Part shown: positions 53,875 through 64,000 of the stretch, piece by piece
How the letters are laid out: the number at the start of each line of letters is the position of its first letter
Numbering within the stretch: the first letter of the stretch is position 1
DNA from: a bacterium OM1 bin76
GTDB taxonomy: Bacteria; Actinomycetota; Acidimicrobiia; Spongiisociales; ZC4RG35
Length of the DNA stretch: 64,000 bases
Direction: 5' to 3'
NCBI GenBank assembly: GCA_002238785.1
Contig: MPNA01000004.1
Location: 62,001 to 126,000, forward strand
Position numbers and translations under genes: made by a program
The notes under the pieces: model-generated
What the model was told of the DNA's origin: nothing
The model's database searches: none
What the model saw: the letters and a program-made list of their open reading frames with translations, nothing else

Positions 53875-55821
53875 ATGATTAATCCAGTAACAAGGCGTCG
53901 CATTTGGGCTCTGGTGCTTGCGCTGGTCTTAGTAGCAGCCGCCTGCGGCACAGATGACACCGCCGATGATGAAACGGCAGCACAAGCAGAAGCCGCAGCC
54001 GCTGCAGCAGCGGCGGCAGAAGCAGAAGCCGCGGAGGCGGCAGCAACTGCCGCGGCCGCCGAAGCAGAAGCCGCCCAGGCACAGGCTGCGTTGACAGAGG
54101 CTCAGACGGAATTGCAAGCCACCATGGAAGCTGCAGCCGAGGGTGACGAAGCGGCCCAAGAGGCCCTGGCAGCCGCAGAAGCCGCATTGGCAGAAGCTGA
54201 AGCCATGGCCGCCGAAGCAGAATCCGCGCTGGCGGAAGCCCAAGCCGAGGTGGTCGAAGCCGCCCCTGAAATGGTTCAGGACCGGATGGTCGTATTGCTG
54301 CCGGCGTTGCGCGGCGAAGACTGGCTGTGTCCCAACTGCAGTCTGGGCGCGCTGTTGAACCTGCAGCCTCTCTACGAGCCTCTCATCTACCACGACTTCG
54401 ACACCGGAGAGATAGTTGAAGGAGAGGGTCGGTTGGCCAAGTCCTGGTCTGTCAACGACAACTTCACGGAGTTCGTTTTCGAGATCCACCAGGGTGTCCA
54501 ATTCCACCAGGGTTGGGGAGAGTTGACCACCGACGACATCGTGTTCAGCCACGAACTCGCCATCCGGGAAGGCACCAACAGCCCGGCCGCCGGAGTGCTG
54601 AGCAGGTTGAGAGTAGAAGTTGTGGACGACTACAACTTCAAGCTGGTGACCGCCGACGGCAATCCCGTGCCGGAGGCCCTGCCCGCCCTGAGCGAGATGG
54701 CCCTGAGCTTCCCCATCACCTCCCGAAAGTACATCGAGGAAGTGGGTGAAGAAGCGGCCGGTCTGTGGCCGATCGGCTCCGGCCCCTACCAGTTCAAGAG
54801 TCACACTCCGGGAGTGGAAGTGGTGTTCGAGGCGTTTGCCGATCACTATGCACGGCCACCCTCCATCGGAGAAGTGGTGAGGAAGGCCGTCCCCGAGTTC
54901 GGTACGCGACTGGCCATGCTGGCGGTTGGCGACGCCGATCTGATGACTCTGAGCGCCGAGCAGATTCCCACCGCAGAAGCGGCCAAACTGGGGATCCAGT
55001 CTCTGCCTAACCAGAGCATGCCCACCATCTACCTCACCGGTAACTACGTGAATCCCACCGGCGCAGCGGCCGAGAATCCGCCTCCGTGGAGTGACCACAC
55101 CAACCCCGGAAACGCCAAGCTGGTCCGTGAGGCACTGTCGTTGGCCATCGATCGGCAGGAAATCGTAGACTTCGTGCTGGCCGGCAGAGGAACCACGGAG
55201 AACGCCTGCGTGCACTCCTGGTGGCCCCACTTCCCAGGCTTCCAGGCCGGCTGCGAGGCTGATCCCTTCGATCCCGATCGGGCGACCGCCCTGTTGGCCG
55301 AAGCTGGCTATGCCAGTCCCGCCGACCTGGAAATCACCATCGACCTGGCCCAGCATCCGGGCAGGCCATGGTGCGGCAAGGTTGCGGAAGCTGTGGCCCA
55401 GCAATGGTCCAACCTGGGGATCTCGGTCACCACCCAGTTCACCGAGTACGGGATCGTCGAAGGGCAGACCAGCAGCCGCGAAGCCAACTTTGCATTCTGC
55501 TATCCCCCGCCGGTCTACAACTCAGGTACGCAGCTGTGGAGCTTCTACAGCCGCACCACCGACCGGCTCTCCTACTCAGGTGAGTCCGAGGAACTGGACC
55601 GATTGATCAACGAGGCTTTGTCCGGTGAGGGTGGGAGCGACGAGGAGAAGGAGACCACTGCAAGCGCACTGTTCGACTTCGCCTACGAGAACCGCCTCGG
55701 TCTCCCCATCGCCTTCGCCGACCTGCTGTACGCCAAGGATGCATGTCTGGAATGGGACAGCCTGCCGGGAACGGTGGCTTTCTACGTTCATAACTACGAG
55801 TTCATGAACTTCACCTGCTAA
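53875..55821 (+). CDS. solute-binding lipoprotein, family 5, with Ala/Glu coiled-coil stalk (B)
   Basis: Paralogue of 50634, 648 aa. ATG at 53875 with AAGGAG at 53858-53863 is preferred to the GTG at 53863 that overlaps this site. The signal is TRRRIWALVLALVLVAAAC with lipidated Cys24. A stalk of about 115 residues rich in Ala/Glu/Gln follows (AEAEAAEAAATAAA and similar), then the SBP_bac_5 domain (YEPLIYHDFDTGEIVEGEG, FHQGWGELTTDDIVFS, REALSLAIDRQEIVDF). No transport partners adjacent; terminator at 55841. Confidence 0.9.
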   Translation: MINPVTRRRIWALVLALVLVAAACGTDDTADDETAAQAEAAAAAAAAAEAEAAEAAATAAAAEAEAAQAQAALTEAQTELQATMEAAAEGDEAAQEALAAAEAALAEAEAMAAEAESALAEAQAEVVEAAPEMVQDRMVVLLPALRGEDWLCPNCSLGALLNLQPLYEPLIYHDFDTGEIVEGEGRLAKSWSVNDNFTEFVFEIHQGVQFHQGWGELTTDDIVFSHELAIREGTNSPAAGVLSRLRVEVVDDYNFKLVTADGNPVPEALPALSEMALSFPITSRKYIEEVGEEAAGLWPIGSGPYQFKSHTPGVEVVFEAFADHYARPPSIGEVVRKAVPEFGTRLAMLAVGDADLMTLSAEQIPTAEAAKLGIQSLPNQSMPTIYLTGNYVNPTGAAAENPPPWSDHTNPGNAKLVREALSLAIDRQEIVDFVLAGRGTTENACVHSWWPHFPGFQAGCEADPFDPDRATALLAEAGYASPADLEITIDLAQHPGRPWCGKVAEAVAQQWSNLGISVTTQFTEYGIVEGQTSSREANFAFCYPPPVYNSGTQLWSFYSRTTDRLSYSGESEELDRLINEALSGEGGSDEEKETTASALFDFAYENRLGLPIAFADLLYAKDACLEWDSLPGTVAFYVHNYEFMNFTC

Positions 55822-55840
55822 CCAGACACAAACCCACTTG

Positions 55841-55875
55841 AGTTGGCGGGCGTCCCCCAGGGGCGCTCGCCAACT
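55841..55875 (+). terminator. terminator after binding protein 53875
   Basis: AGTTGGCGGGCG (55841-55852) pairs with CGCTCGCCAACT (55864-55875) with one G-U pair. The stem continues inward through four more pairs to a CCA loop, giving about 16 pairs, followed by TCTTA. It lies at the end of the gene and beside the convergent epimerase gene. Confidence 0.8.
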
Positions 55876-55877
55876 TC

Positions 55878-56837
55878 TTAAACCGGGGGGTCTATCAAGC
55901 CTGCGGACAACAGTTCGCGGAATGCACTAATCGAAGTTGCGACGCCCTCCTCCATGGAGAGATACTCGACCCCTCCCAGGAGGCGATCCAGGCCCGCTCC
56001 ATCGTATTGATCGGGTAGTGGCAGCGCCTGGTCCCCGGAAGTGATCTGCGCCCCGGGCGCCTCCGCCGAGATGAGTGAGACCACCTCGGCGATAGACACC
56101 GAGGGACCGCCCAGGTTGTAAACATGGGCGCCTTCCGCCTCTGCCCTCGCAGCCTCTATGAAGAGCCGTGCAACCTCCCCCGCATGCTGGAACGTCGAGC
56201 CGCCGCCGAAAGGGATGTGAAAGGGAGTTTCAGCCGCGGCTGCCACCATCGCCTGGGTCGGCGCCGAAGTCAAACCCTGATCGCGACCCGGACCGTAGAC
56301 CGAGCAGGGCCGCAGGCAAACCGACGAGACACCGTAGTCGGCTGCATAGACCCTCGCGGATCGCTCGTTGGCTTGCTTGTAAGCCCCGTACAGGGTGCTC
56401 GGGGCCAAGGGGGAATCGTCCCTTACCCCGTCCGGGTAGAGGTCGGGAGGACCATATACCGCCACCGAACTGGCATAGGAGAGGCCGGCTACGTCTGAAC
56501 GGCGAGCCGATTCCAGGATGTTCACGGTGCCCACCACATTCACCCTGGCGCCGCCGATCGGGTCTGCCTGGCAGAAGGGTATCTGAAGGGCAGCCAGATG
56601 GACGATGTGGGTTATTCCCTCCCTGGCAACTACTCCCAAGACGACCTCCGTGTCGGTGATGTCGCCCTGCACAAACCTCATGGACCCCTGCTGATCGGTG
56701 AGCAACCGCACCCGACGGTGGTCGGTCGCCAGGTCAAAACCCACCACCTCAACCCCATCCCGGGACAACAGATGCATGGCCCATGAACCGATACACCCGG
56801 CCGACCCGGTTACCAGGAATCTCTCACGCGCTGCCAT
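55878..56837 (-). CDS. NAD-dependent epimerase/dehydratase (extended SDR)
   Basis: Protein of 319 aa. The N-terminus VTGSAGCIGSWAMHLL is the GxxGxxG cofactor motif (Cys where Phe is common). The catalytic triad is suggested by SYASSVAVYG and YGAYKQANE (YxxxK), and the CLRPCSVYGPGRDQG segment is typical of nucleotide-sugar epimerases and UDP-glucose 4-epimerase-like reductases. Substrate unknown. AAAGGACC lies before the ATG. Confidence 0.88.
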   Translation of the reverse strand: MAARERFLVTGSAGCIGSWAMHLLSRDGVEVVGFDLATDHRRVRLLTDQQGSMRFVQGDITDTEVVLGVVAREGITHIVHLAALQIPFCQADPIGGARVNVVGTVNILESARRSDVAGLSYASSVAVYGPPDLYPDGVRDDSPLAPSTLYGAYKQANERSARVYAADYGVSSVCLRPCSVYGPGRDQGLTSAPTQAMVAAAAETPFHIPFGGGSTFQHAGEVARLFIEAARAEAEGAHVYNLGGPSVSIAEVVSLISAEAPGAQITSGDQALPLPDQYDGAGLDRLLGGVEYLSMEEGVATSISAFRELLSAGLIDPPV

Positions 56838-56943
56838 ATGGGTCCTTTCCCAATCGATCCTTTGCGGTTGCTATCGGTCATGATAAAGCTCAGCGCCTGC
56901 CGGGTGGCTTCAACCCGACACCCCCCGACCCACCGAAGCAACG

Positions 56944-58866
56944 TCACCGAGCGATCGCCAGAGAACGCGCCAGAAAGGAAGCCATCTGGGCGCGGGTGAC
57001 TTCCTGGTCGGGACAGAAATAGAACAGACCGTCGGGAGCGTCCTCCACTGAGGGCCGGCATCCCGACGTGATCCCCAACCGGTACAGTGCCTCCGTGGCG
57101 CTTGCGTAATAGGCGTCGGGAGATACATCATCGAATATCCCGGTGGGATCGGTGGTGGGAATGTTGAAGGCCCTGATCAAGAAGACCGCCATCTCACCCC
57201 GGGTGACGCCTTGACCGGGCCGGAAGGTGCCATCGGCGTAGCCAATTGTCACTCCCCACGCGGCCAATTCCTCGACATGGGCAGCGAAGGGGTTTTGGGG
57301 GGACACATCCGAGAACACCCGATCCCCCGACCCGGTCAGTCCGTCCCAGGGCGCCTCGGCGCCCAGTCCTCGGTGTGCCGGGGGTGGTGAGTCCCGAAGG
57401 GCCCTGACCAGAAAAGCACTCATCTCCCCCCTGGTGACCGACCGCTCGGGACAATAGATCCGAACCCCGCATCCCCGGGTGATCCCCAGGGAAGCGATCG
57501 TCTCGATGTCGGACTCATGCGTCAACCCATCGTCATCGAGGAAGGCGCCCGAGGTGCGTGTTTCTACGCTCACTTCGAAAGAGACCGAATCGGCGCTGAC
57601 CACTCTGATCCTGGTGTTACCCAATTGAACCCGTTCGTCGATGGAGATCACATGGTCCACGGCGCCGAAGAACTCCGGCAGCACCGCCTGAGCCACACGG
57701 GTCCACACTGCGAAACAGGGCCAGTGATCCGGCCATGACCGTCTGCTGGGCCCACAAGCCTCCCGACGCTGATCTATCCGGTAGACCTCTACGCCAACCT
57801 TCGGCACACCCGCGTCCAGGCCCGACAGCCTCCTGACCCCCAGGACATAGAAGACACCCTCTCCCGCCGGGTTGACTTCTTCGGTGACCTGCCCCTCCAC
57901 AACTCTTTCAGGAATCACCACCATCTGCACCAGGCCCGGCGCCGCGCCTTCGTGGTGGAGGTGATAGCTCTGTTTACCACCCCAATAAACCTCCACCGAC
58001 GAGGGGTCAACCCACCCGGATGCATAACGGTTGTACACCGTGGTGCCTTGAGGAGCAGTGAGAGGGATATTGCTCATTATGTCCATCGGGTTGTCATAGA
58101 AACCCAGGGCGCCCGGCCTGGTGGTTGAGAATTTGCCGCTGTAGGAATGCGGCCATGCCAAAGCGTGACCCATCTCATGCACCACCAACGACCAGAAGGG
58201 ACTCTCAAGGGGCGGTTGCGGCACCACCGCCCCCGCTCCCACCACAACCAGCCGCCGGTTGGCGGGAAACGAGGGTTCGCATCCGGGCTGGTAAACCTCG
58301 GGGCAGAGGTTGCCGAAGGTTCCGTAACCGGTCCGGTAACCCTCGAATTCAACCACGATCAAGGCGCCCGCCGGGCCGGTCTCCTCGGGATTCCTTTCTT
58401 CCTGCCGGGCGATGGCTTGCTGCCGAACGGCCTCGGCGCAGCCGGGAGCGAAGACACTCTCCTCCAACCCGGGGCCACTGGTGACCTCATCCTGGCTCTC
58501 CACTCGCCCTCCCTCCTGGAAAGCCGGCCGGTACCTCCCGTCTGACAATTCCTGGAAATACGGAACGACGGTGGCATTGAGGAAATCCACCACCTCCTCT
58601 AGTTCAATCTGGGTGTCCCAACCAGGAACCCGGCACACCCAGACCTCCCAAAGATCCTCGGAAAGCGAGTAGATGCGATGGGAGGTGTTGGCGAAGGGCA
58701 CCAACTGCAGGGGGTCGTCCGCCCTGGGATCGGGAACCTCCTGCGCCAGGGCGGGCGACGCCCCGCCAACCGAGAAACGGTCAACTTCAAAGGTGGGGAT
58801 ACTCCCACTCCACAGCACCGCGGTCGCCAAGAGCAGGATGAGCGCCATCCGCAGTCTCCTCTTCAC
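56944..58866 (-). CDS. secreted metzincin-like protease with C-terminal SLH repeats
   Basis: Secreted protein of about 640 aa. The GTG at 58866 gives a basic-hydrophobic signal ([17 protein letters not shown]). An ATG at 58848 has a better ribosome site (GAGGAG), so the start is uncertain. The zinc motif [11 protein letters not shown] near residues 230-240 fits HExxHxxxxxH, followed by a Met-turn-like NPMDIMSN, as in M6/M10-type metzincins, though the usual Gly is Ala. The last 200 residues hold three SLH-like repeats ([39 protein letters not shown]), which would bind it to the cell wall. Confidence 0.8.
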   Translation of the reverse strand: MKRRLRMALILLLATAVLWSGSIPTFEVDRFSVGGASPALAQEVPDPRADDPLQLVPFANTSHRIYSLSEDLWEVWVCRVPGWDTQIELEEVVDFLNATVVPYFQELSDGRYRPAFQEGGRVESQDEVTSGPGLEESVFAPGCAEAVRQQAIARQEERNPEETGPAGALIVVEFEGYRTGYGTFGNLCPEVYQPGCEPSFPANRRLVVVGAGAVVPQPPLESPFWSLVVHEMGHALAWPHSYSGKFSTTRPGALGFYDNPMDIMSNIPLTAPQGTTVYNRYASGWVDPSSVEVYWGGKQSYHLHHEGAAPGLVQMVVIPERVVEGQVTEEVNPAGEGVFYVLGVRRLSGLDAGVPKVGVEVYRIDQRREACGPSRRSWPDHWPCFAVWTRVAQAVLPEFFGAVDHVISIDERVQLGNTRIRVVSADSVSFEVSVETRTSGAFLDDDGLTHESDIETIASLGITRGCGVRIYCPERSVTRGEMSAFLVRALRDSPPPAHRGLGAEAPWDGLTGSGDRVFSDVSPQNPFAAHVEELAAWGVTIGYADGTFRPGQGVTRGEMAVFLIRAFNIPTTDPTGIFDDVSPDAYYASATEALYRLGITSGCRPSVEDAPDGLFYFCPDQEVTRAQMASFLARSLAIAR

Positions 58867-58987
58867 ACAGGCCCGCTGGACCACCAACAATGTGCCTACT
58901 CGATCGATAGCGTCCTCACAAAGGCAAATATTACGAGAAAAGAGAAGACTCTCTGCCGTTCTCGTCGTCGCCACCATGGGCCACTCT

Positions 58988-58993
58988 TATCCT
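58988..58993 (+). promoter_or_regulatory. -10 box of a likely leaderless mRNA
   Basis: TATCCT fits TANNNT, 8 bases before the ATG at 59002; no Shine-Dalgarno sequence is visible. Confidence 0.35.
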
Positions 58994-59001
58994 CTACCAG
59001 G

Positions 59002-60996
59002 ATGACCAACCGACTCTCCTCCTCCACGTCACCCTATTTGCTGCAACACGCCGACAATCCGGTCCACTGGTGGGAATGGGGAGAGGAGGCGTTTGCGGAA
59101 GCCAAGTCCAAGAACCTCCCCGTCTTGCTGTCTGTAGGCTACTCGGCTTGTCATTGGTGTCATGTGATGGCGCACGAGTCCTTCGAAGACCCGAATACGG
59201 CCCGGATTATGAACGGTCTGTTCGTGAATATCAAAGTGGATCGGGAAGAGCGTCCCGACATCGATTCGATCTATATGGAGGCATGCCAGATGCTTACCGG
59301 GAGGGGAGGTTGGCCGCTGACGGTTTTCATGAATCCCGACGGCGAGCCCTTCTACGCCGGGACCTACTACCCACCCCAACCCAGGGGGGGCATGCCCTCC
59401 TTCCCGCAGGTTCTGGGCGCAGTCTCCCAGGCTTGGCAGGAAAGGAAAGGGGAGGTGGCGGAACAGGCCTCAAAACTGTCTTCTTTGATCGGCCGCAGGA
59501 TTCCATCCGGGGAGAACCTGCCCGACGCCGAACAGTTGGAACAGGCCTACCGGCAGATCCACTCCACCTTCGACCCGGTTCACGGGGGCTTTGGGAGGGC
59601 CCCGAAGTTCCCACAGCAACCTCTGTTGGAATTCCTGCTGGCCGTCCTGGAGGAGCCGTGGGCCAAGACAGCCGGCTCCATGCTGGGCCTGACCTTGGAG
59701 CGAATGGCCGCCGGTGGAATCTTCGATCAACTGGGAGGTGGTTTCGCCCGGTATTCGGTGGACGAGCGCTGGCTGGTGCCCCACTTCGAGAAGATGCTCT
59801 ACGACAACGCCACCCTGGCCAGGATCTGCCTGTGGGCGGCAAAGCGGCTGGGAGAACCGGCCCTGCTGGATGTGGCCAGCCAGACGCTGGACTATCTGGT
59901 CAGAGACATGCGCAACCCCGAAGGCGGCTTCTACTCCGCGGAGGACGCCGATTCGGAAGGGGTGGAGGGACTCTTCTACGTGTGGTCCTTGCAGCAGATC
60001 ATGGATGTGGCAGGACCCGTCGACGGACCAGAGGTGGCGGACTGGTTCGGGGTCACCGAAGAGGGGAACTTCGAAGGCGCCAACATCCTCACCCGCCGCA
60101 ACGCACTGGCGCCCACTCCCGATAGCGTCGCGCCCGTCAAGGAGCGACTGCTGGAAGTCCGCTCCCGTCGGGCCCGCCCCGGGCTTGACTACAAACTGGT
60201 AGCGGGGTGGAACGGGTTGGCGATCCGCGCCTTTGCAGAGGCGGGGGCGGTGCTGGGCCGAGATGACTACCTCTGCGAAGCCCGGGCGGCCGCCCGGTTC
60301 GTACTTCACCATATGCAAGATGGATCGGGGCGCCTTAGCCGGGTCTGGACCAGGGGCCGGCGGGGAGGGCCCGGATACCTGGAGGATTACGGAGGGGCGG
60401 CCACCGGCCTATTCGCCCTGTATCAGGCTACGGGAGAGGAGGTTTGGTATGAGGAGGCCGCCTCCCTCACCCGGGCGATAACCAGATTGTTCAAGGACCC
60501 ATCCGGGGGTTTCTTTGCCACCGGAGCGGACGCCGAGCGGCTCATCTCCCGACCCAAGGACGTGATGGACAACCCCTCCCCGTCGGGAAACTCCCTGGCC
60601 GCAGAGGCCCTGCTGACGCTGGGCCAGTACACCGGAGACACCCGTTGGTGGGAACTGGCAGAGGAAGCCGTCCGGGATGGGGTCCTCCTGATGGAGAGAG
60701 CCCCCTCGGCCACCGGGAGCCTTCTGGCGGTGGCGCGGGCCCTTGACGCCGGGCCCCGGGAGGTGGCGCTGGTGGGTCCCGAAGCGACCCGCTGGGCTGG
60801 TGAGATACAGGCCGGCGGCCGTCCCGGGCTGGTCATCGCCTTCACTGACACGGCTGACGGCGGGTATTCGGGAGCCGTGCCTCTCCTGGAGAACCGGGGC
60901 GCCGCCGGTGAGACCCTTGCCTATGTCTGCCATCGCTTCACCTGTGACGCACCGGTCGACAACCTCTCTGATCTCAAGAAGGCCTTGGAGGCCTGA
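59002..60996 (+). CDS. DUF255 thioredoxin-fold / YyaL-SSP411 family protein
   Basis: Cytoplasmic protein of 664 aa. The N-terminal thioredoxin-like DUF255 domain has [11 protein letters not shown] and the CxxC motif SACHWCHVM (C50, C53). The remainder is an alpha/alpha-barrel like that of glucosamine 2-epimerases ([29 protein letters not shown]). The family (YyaL, human SSP411/SPATA20) is widespread with no firmly assigned reaction. Length is normal. Stands alone, divergent from the metzincin gene. Confidence 0.92.
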   Translation: MTNRLSSSTSPYLLQHADNPVHWWEWGEEAFAEAKSKNLPVLLSVGYSACHWCHVMAHESFEDPNTARIMNGLFVNIKVDREERPDIDSIYMEACQMLTGRGGWPLTVFMNPDGEPFYAGTYYPPQPRGGMPSFPQVLGAVSQAWQERKGEVAEQASKLSSLIGRRIPSGENLPDAEQLEQAYRQIHSTFDPVHGGFGRAPKFPQQPLLEFLLAVLEEPWAKTAGSMLGLTLERMAAGGIFDQLGGGFARYSVDERWLVPHFEKMLYDNATLARICLWAAKRLGEPALLDVASQTLDYLVRDMRNPEGGFYSAEDADSEGVEGLFYVWSLQQIMDVAGPVDGPEVADWFGVTEEGNFEGANILTRRNALAPTPDSVAPVKERLLEVRSRRARPGLDYKLVAGWNGLAIRAFAEAGAVLGRDDYLCEARAAARFVLHHMQDGSGRLSRVWTRGRRGGPGYLEDYGGAATGLFALYQATGEEVWYEEAASLTRAITRLFKDPSGGFFATGADAERLISRPKDVMDNPSPSGNSLAAEALLTLGQYTGDTRWWELAEEAVRDGVLLMERAPSATGSLLAVARALDAGPREVALVGPEATRWAGEIQAGGRPGLVIAFTDTADGGYSGAVPLLENRGAAGETLAYVCHRFTCDAPVDNLSDLKKALEA

Positions 60997-61036
60997 CCAA
61001 CCAAAGAGTCGGCGTCCCACGGGACTGAATCCGGTG

Positions 61037-61065
61037 TTGGAGACTGTAAAAAGCCCGCTTATACT
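61037..61065 (+). promoter_or_regulatory. sigma-70-type promoter of metY
   Basis: A -35 TTGGAG at 61037-61042 and a -10 TATACT at 61060-61065 are separated by exactly 17 bases. Transcription would start near 61072, leaving an untranslated leader of about 220 nt before the ATG at 61292. Confidence 0.6.
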
Positions 61066-61071
61066 CTGGTG

Positions 61072-62586
<1,515 letters not shown>

Positions 62587-62587
<1 letters not shown>

Positions 62588-63081
62588 TGACCGTCGACCT
62601 GCTACCTCCCCAGGTTGCAGCCGCGGTGCAGTCCACCGGCATGCCCTTCCGAGTGGTGCCGTGCGATCCCGACTTTGCCGACACGTTCCCGTACTGCGAC
62701 AAATACGGAGTGGACCTGCAGGACGCCGCCAACACCATATTGGTGGCGTCCAAGCGGCCCCGAGGGAAGTTGGCGGCTTGCGTGCTGCTGGCTACCACCC
62801 GACTGGACGTCAACCATCGCGTCAAGAAGGTGATGGGCGTGTCGCGACTGTCCTTCGCTTCGGCAGAGGTGACCAAGAAAGTGACCGGCATGGAGATAGG
62901 CGGCGTCAATCCCTTCGGGTTGCCCGAAGACCTTCCCCTGCTCATTGACTCCGCAGTGATGGAGAGGGAAGAGATCCTGCTGGGCGCCGGAAGCCGGACG
63001 GCCAAGATTTTCGCCGACCCCAGGGTGCTGAGCGGTCTTCCCAATGCCTCGGTCGTGGAGGGCTTGGCCTTCGTCTCCTAG
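62587..63081 (+). CDS. YbaK/EbsC-type aminoacyl-tRNA deacylase family protein
   Basis: Protein of 164 aa with the YbaK fold. Visible elements are NTILVASKRPRGKLAACVLLA, VNHRVKKVMGVSRLSFAS and a Gly-rich GMEIGGVNPFGLP loop, matching the substrate-binding region of Cys-tRNAPro and related deacylases. Such enzymes hydrolyse mischarged tRNA or free aminoacyl esters. The start overlaps the metY stop (TGATG), so it is expressed with MetY; a link to homocysteine or cysteine mischarging is an inference. Confidence 0.85.
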
Positions 63082-63169
63082 ACGCCGGTGGGCGCCGGGA
63101 GAAATGCTTCCTGTCTATTCCGCAGGCCCGGGTTGGGAACGACTCCCGGGTTGGGTCAAAGCCGGCCGC

Positions 63170-63940
63170 TCATAGGGAATCGACCTCACCTGCCGACTCT
63201 GCCGGACGGTGGCGGCGATGGGCCTTGGATCTGATAAGGGCGGCATAGCCGACCAGGGCCACCAGGGCGAAGGAGAACCACTGAACAGCGTAGACCAAGT
63301 GGGAGCCCTCGTCGTCGAAGACCGGCTCGTCCAGTCGCAGGGGCCATGGCCCCGGGTTAACCGTGGACTCTTCCAGGTACACGCCCAGCAGGGAATGGGG
63401 GACGTAGCCGTCAAGCACCGACAGGTCCACACGGGCGATGGTGTCCTCTATACCGGGCCGATCGGTGGGGCCGATACTCGACCGGGACCGGGAAGCCCTG
63501 ACCGTCCCGGAGACTTCCACCCCTCCCTGCGGTGGAACTGCCGCCTGGCGATCCAGTTCCACCGGTATCCAACCCCGGTTGACCATCACCGCCTTCCCGT
63601 CCGCCAGAATCAATGGCGTCACCACCCACAACCCGGACCGACCGTCCCGCACCTGGGACCGCACGTAGACCTCGTAGGTGGGGTCCCACTCACCCCGGGT
63701 GGTGGCTCGTCGGTCTTCGAGGGTGTCGAGGTCGGATCCGGCCCCTGCCACCATGGCCTCCAAGTCCAGGGGCTCAGCGGTGTAGCGGGAAAGGCCAACC
63801 TGGTTGCCTACCTGTCTTTCCTCCAGACGCCGTAGTTGCCAAAGGCCCAAGCTGACCAGCACAATGATCAGGACCAGCAGCATCAGGTGGGCGACCGCCC
63901 ACCGCCAACTGCCCAAGAACGCGTAGTCGGTGCGTTTTAT
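63170..63940 (-). CDS. SURF1 family protein, cytochrome oxidase assembly
   Basis: Membrane protein of about 256 aa needed for haem insertion into aa3-type oxidase. The N-terminal helix (HLMLLVLIIVLVSLGLWQLRRL) and the C-terminal pair (YAVQWFSFALVALVGYAALI) are separated by an external domain with VMVNRGWIPVE. The frame opens at TTG 63916, which has no ribosome site. Family-like sequence continues upstream as KRTDYAFLGS to an ATA at 63940, with GAAGGGA 8 bases before it, and ATA overlaps the preceding stop. The start is therefore uncertain. Confidence 0.85.
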   Translation of the reverse strand: MKRTDYAFLGSWRWAVAHLMLLVLIIVLVSLGLWQLRRLEERQVGNQVGLSRYTAEPLDLEAMVAGAGSDLDTLEDRRATTRGEWDPTYEVYVRSQVRDGRSGLWVVTPLILADGKAVMVNRGWIPVELDRQAAVPPQGGVEVSGTVRASRSRSSIGPTDRPGIEDTIARVDLSVLDGYVPHSLLGVYLEESTVNPGPWPLRLDEPVFDDEGSHLVYAVQWFSFALVALVGYAALIRSKAHRRHRPAESAGEVDSL

Positions 63941-64000
63941 ACGACGATTCCCTTCCCGACCCGCCGGGAGTCGGCCACTGCCTCCATGTCGCCACCCGAT
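63937..64000 (-). CDS. C-terminal end of a gene running off the window
   Basis: On the minus strand the frame is open from the window edge for 20 codons (ending DSRRVGKGIVV) to a TAA at 63937-63939, whose TA overlaps the presumed SURF1 start. Too short to name; neighbours of SURF1 are often oxidase or haem-assembly genes. Confidence 0.3.
   Translation of the reverse strand, partial: SGGDMEAVADSRRVGKGIVV

Noticed and set aside
53929-55404. Long minus-strand reading frame (491 codons) opposite binding protein 53875
   Set aside because: It mirrors the Ala/Glu-rich and high-GC codons of the plus-strand lipoprotein, has no recognisable domain and no ribosome site.

Overview
The window is high-GC DNA that looks like the chromosome of an actinobacterium, most likely of the Acidimicrobiia type. 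This is an inference from four traits: lipoproteins with Thr/Ala/Pro-rich or Ala/Glu-rich stalks behind the lipid anchor, a secreted protein ending in S-layer-homology repeats, several luciferase-like (LLM) flavin/F420 oxidoreductases, and start codons lying 7-9 bases after a TANNNT box as in leaderless mRNAs. No rRNA or tRNA gene, complete IS element or CRISPR array was seen.

1-17,955 is one long plus-strand catabolic block whose genes mostly overlap by 1-4 bases. It holds an NMT1/SsuA-type ABC importer (binding protein, two permeases, ATPase), two LLM oxidoreductases, four amidohydrolase-superfamily enzymes (one imidazolonepropionase-like, two hydantoinase-like, one D-aminoacylase-like), a PaaK-like CoA ligase, a metallo-beta-lactamase-fold hydrolase, a cupin, an SDR, an enoyl-CoA hydratase and a class III aminotransferase. 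The likely sense is import and stepwise opening of a cyclic amide or N-heterocycle, then deacylation and transamination. An unrelated AAA ATPase with the decayed remains of its DUF4276 partner sits inside this block (11,501-12,923). 18,160-21,772 carries a DUF4143 ATPase, two VapBC-type toxin-antitoxin pairs and a cyclophilin.

22,013-34,162 (minus strand) encodes a three-subunit molybdenum hydroxylase, a HyuA-type hydantoinase/oxoprolinase, a complete Opp/Dpp-type importer and a third LLM oxidoreductase. A small dimeric alpha-beta barrel-like gene and a DUF917 gene lie on the other side of its promoter. This looks like a second N-heterocycle uptake and degradation unit.

35,761-39,808 has two SnoaL-like proteins, a zinc alcohol dehydrogenase, a zinc-free MDR reductase and an enoyl-CoA hydratase. 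39,879-41,797 is a 50-bp tandem repeat array with dyads, ending at the ribosome binding site of a Schlafen/AlbA_2-type protein. 42,134-56,837 holds a proline-racemase-family enzyme, two close paralogues of a phosphotriesterase-like hydrolase flanking a tandem pair of ABC-2 exporters, two more SnoaL-like genes, two peptide-type binding proteins with Ala/Glu stalks and no adjacent permeases, an SDR and an NAD-dependent epimerase.

From 56,944 the content becomes housekeeping-like: a metzincin-like protease with SLH repeats, a DUF255/YyaL protein, MetY, a YbaK-type protein and SURF1. The metY gene has a recognisable promoter and a leader of about 220 nt. The leader contains a 10-bp long-range helix, a competing hairpin and a helix that can cover the Shine-Dalgarno sequence. 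It is the best candidate in the window for an undescribed regulatory RNA.
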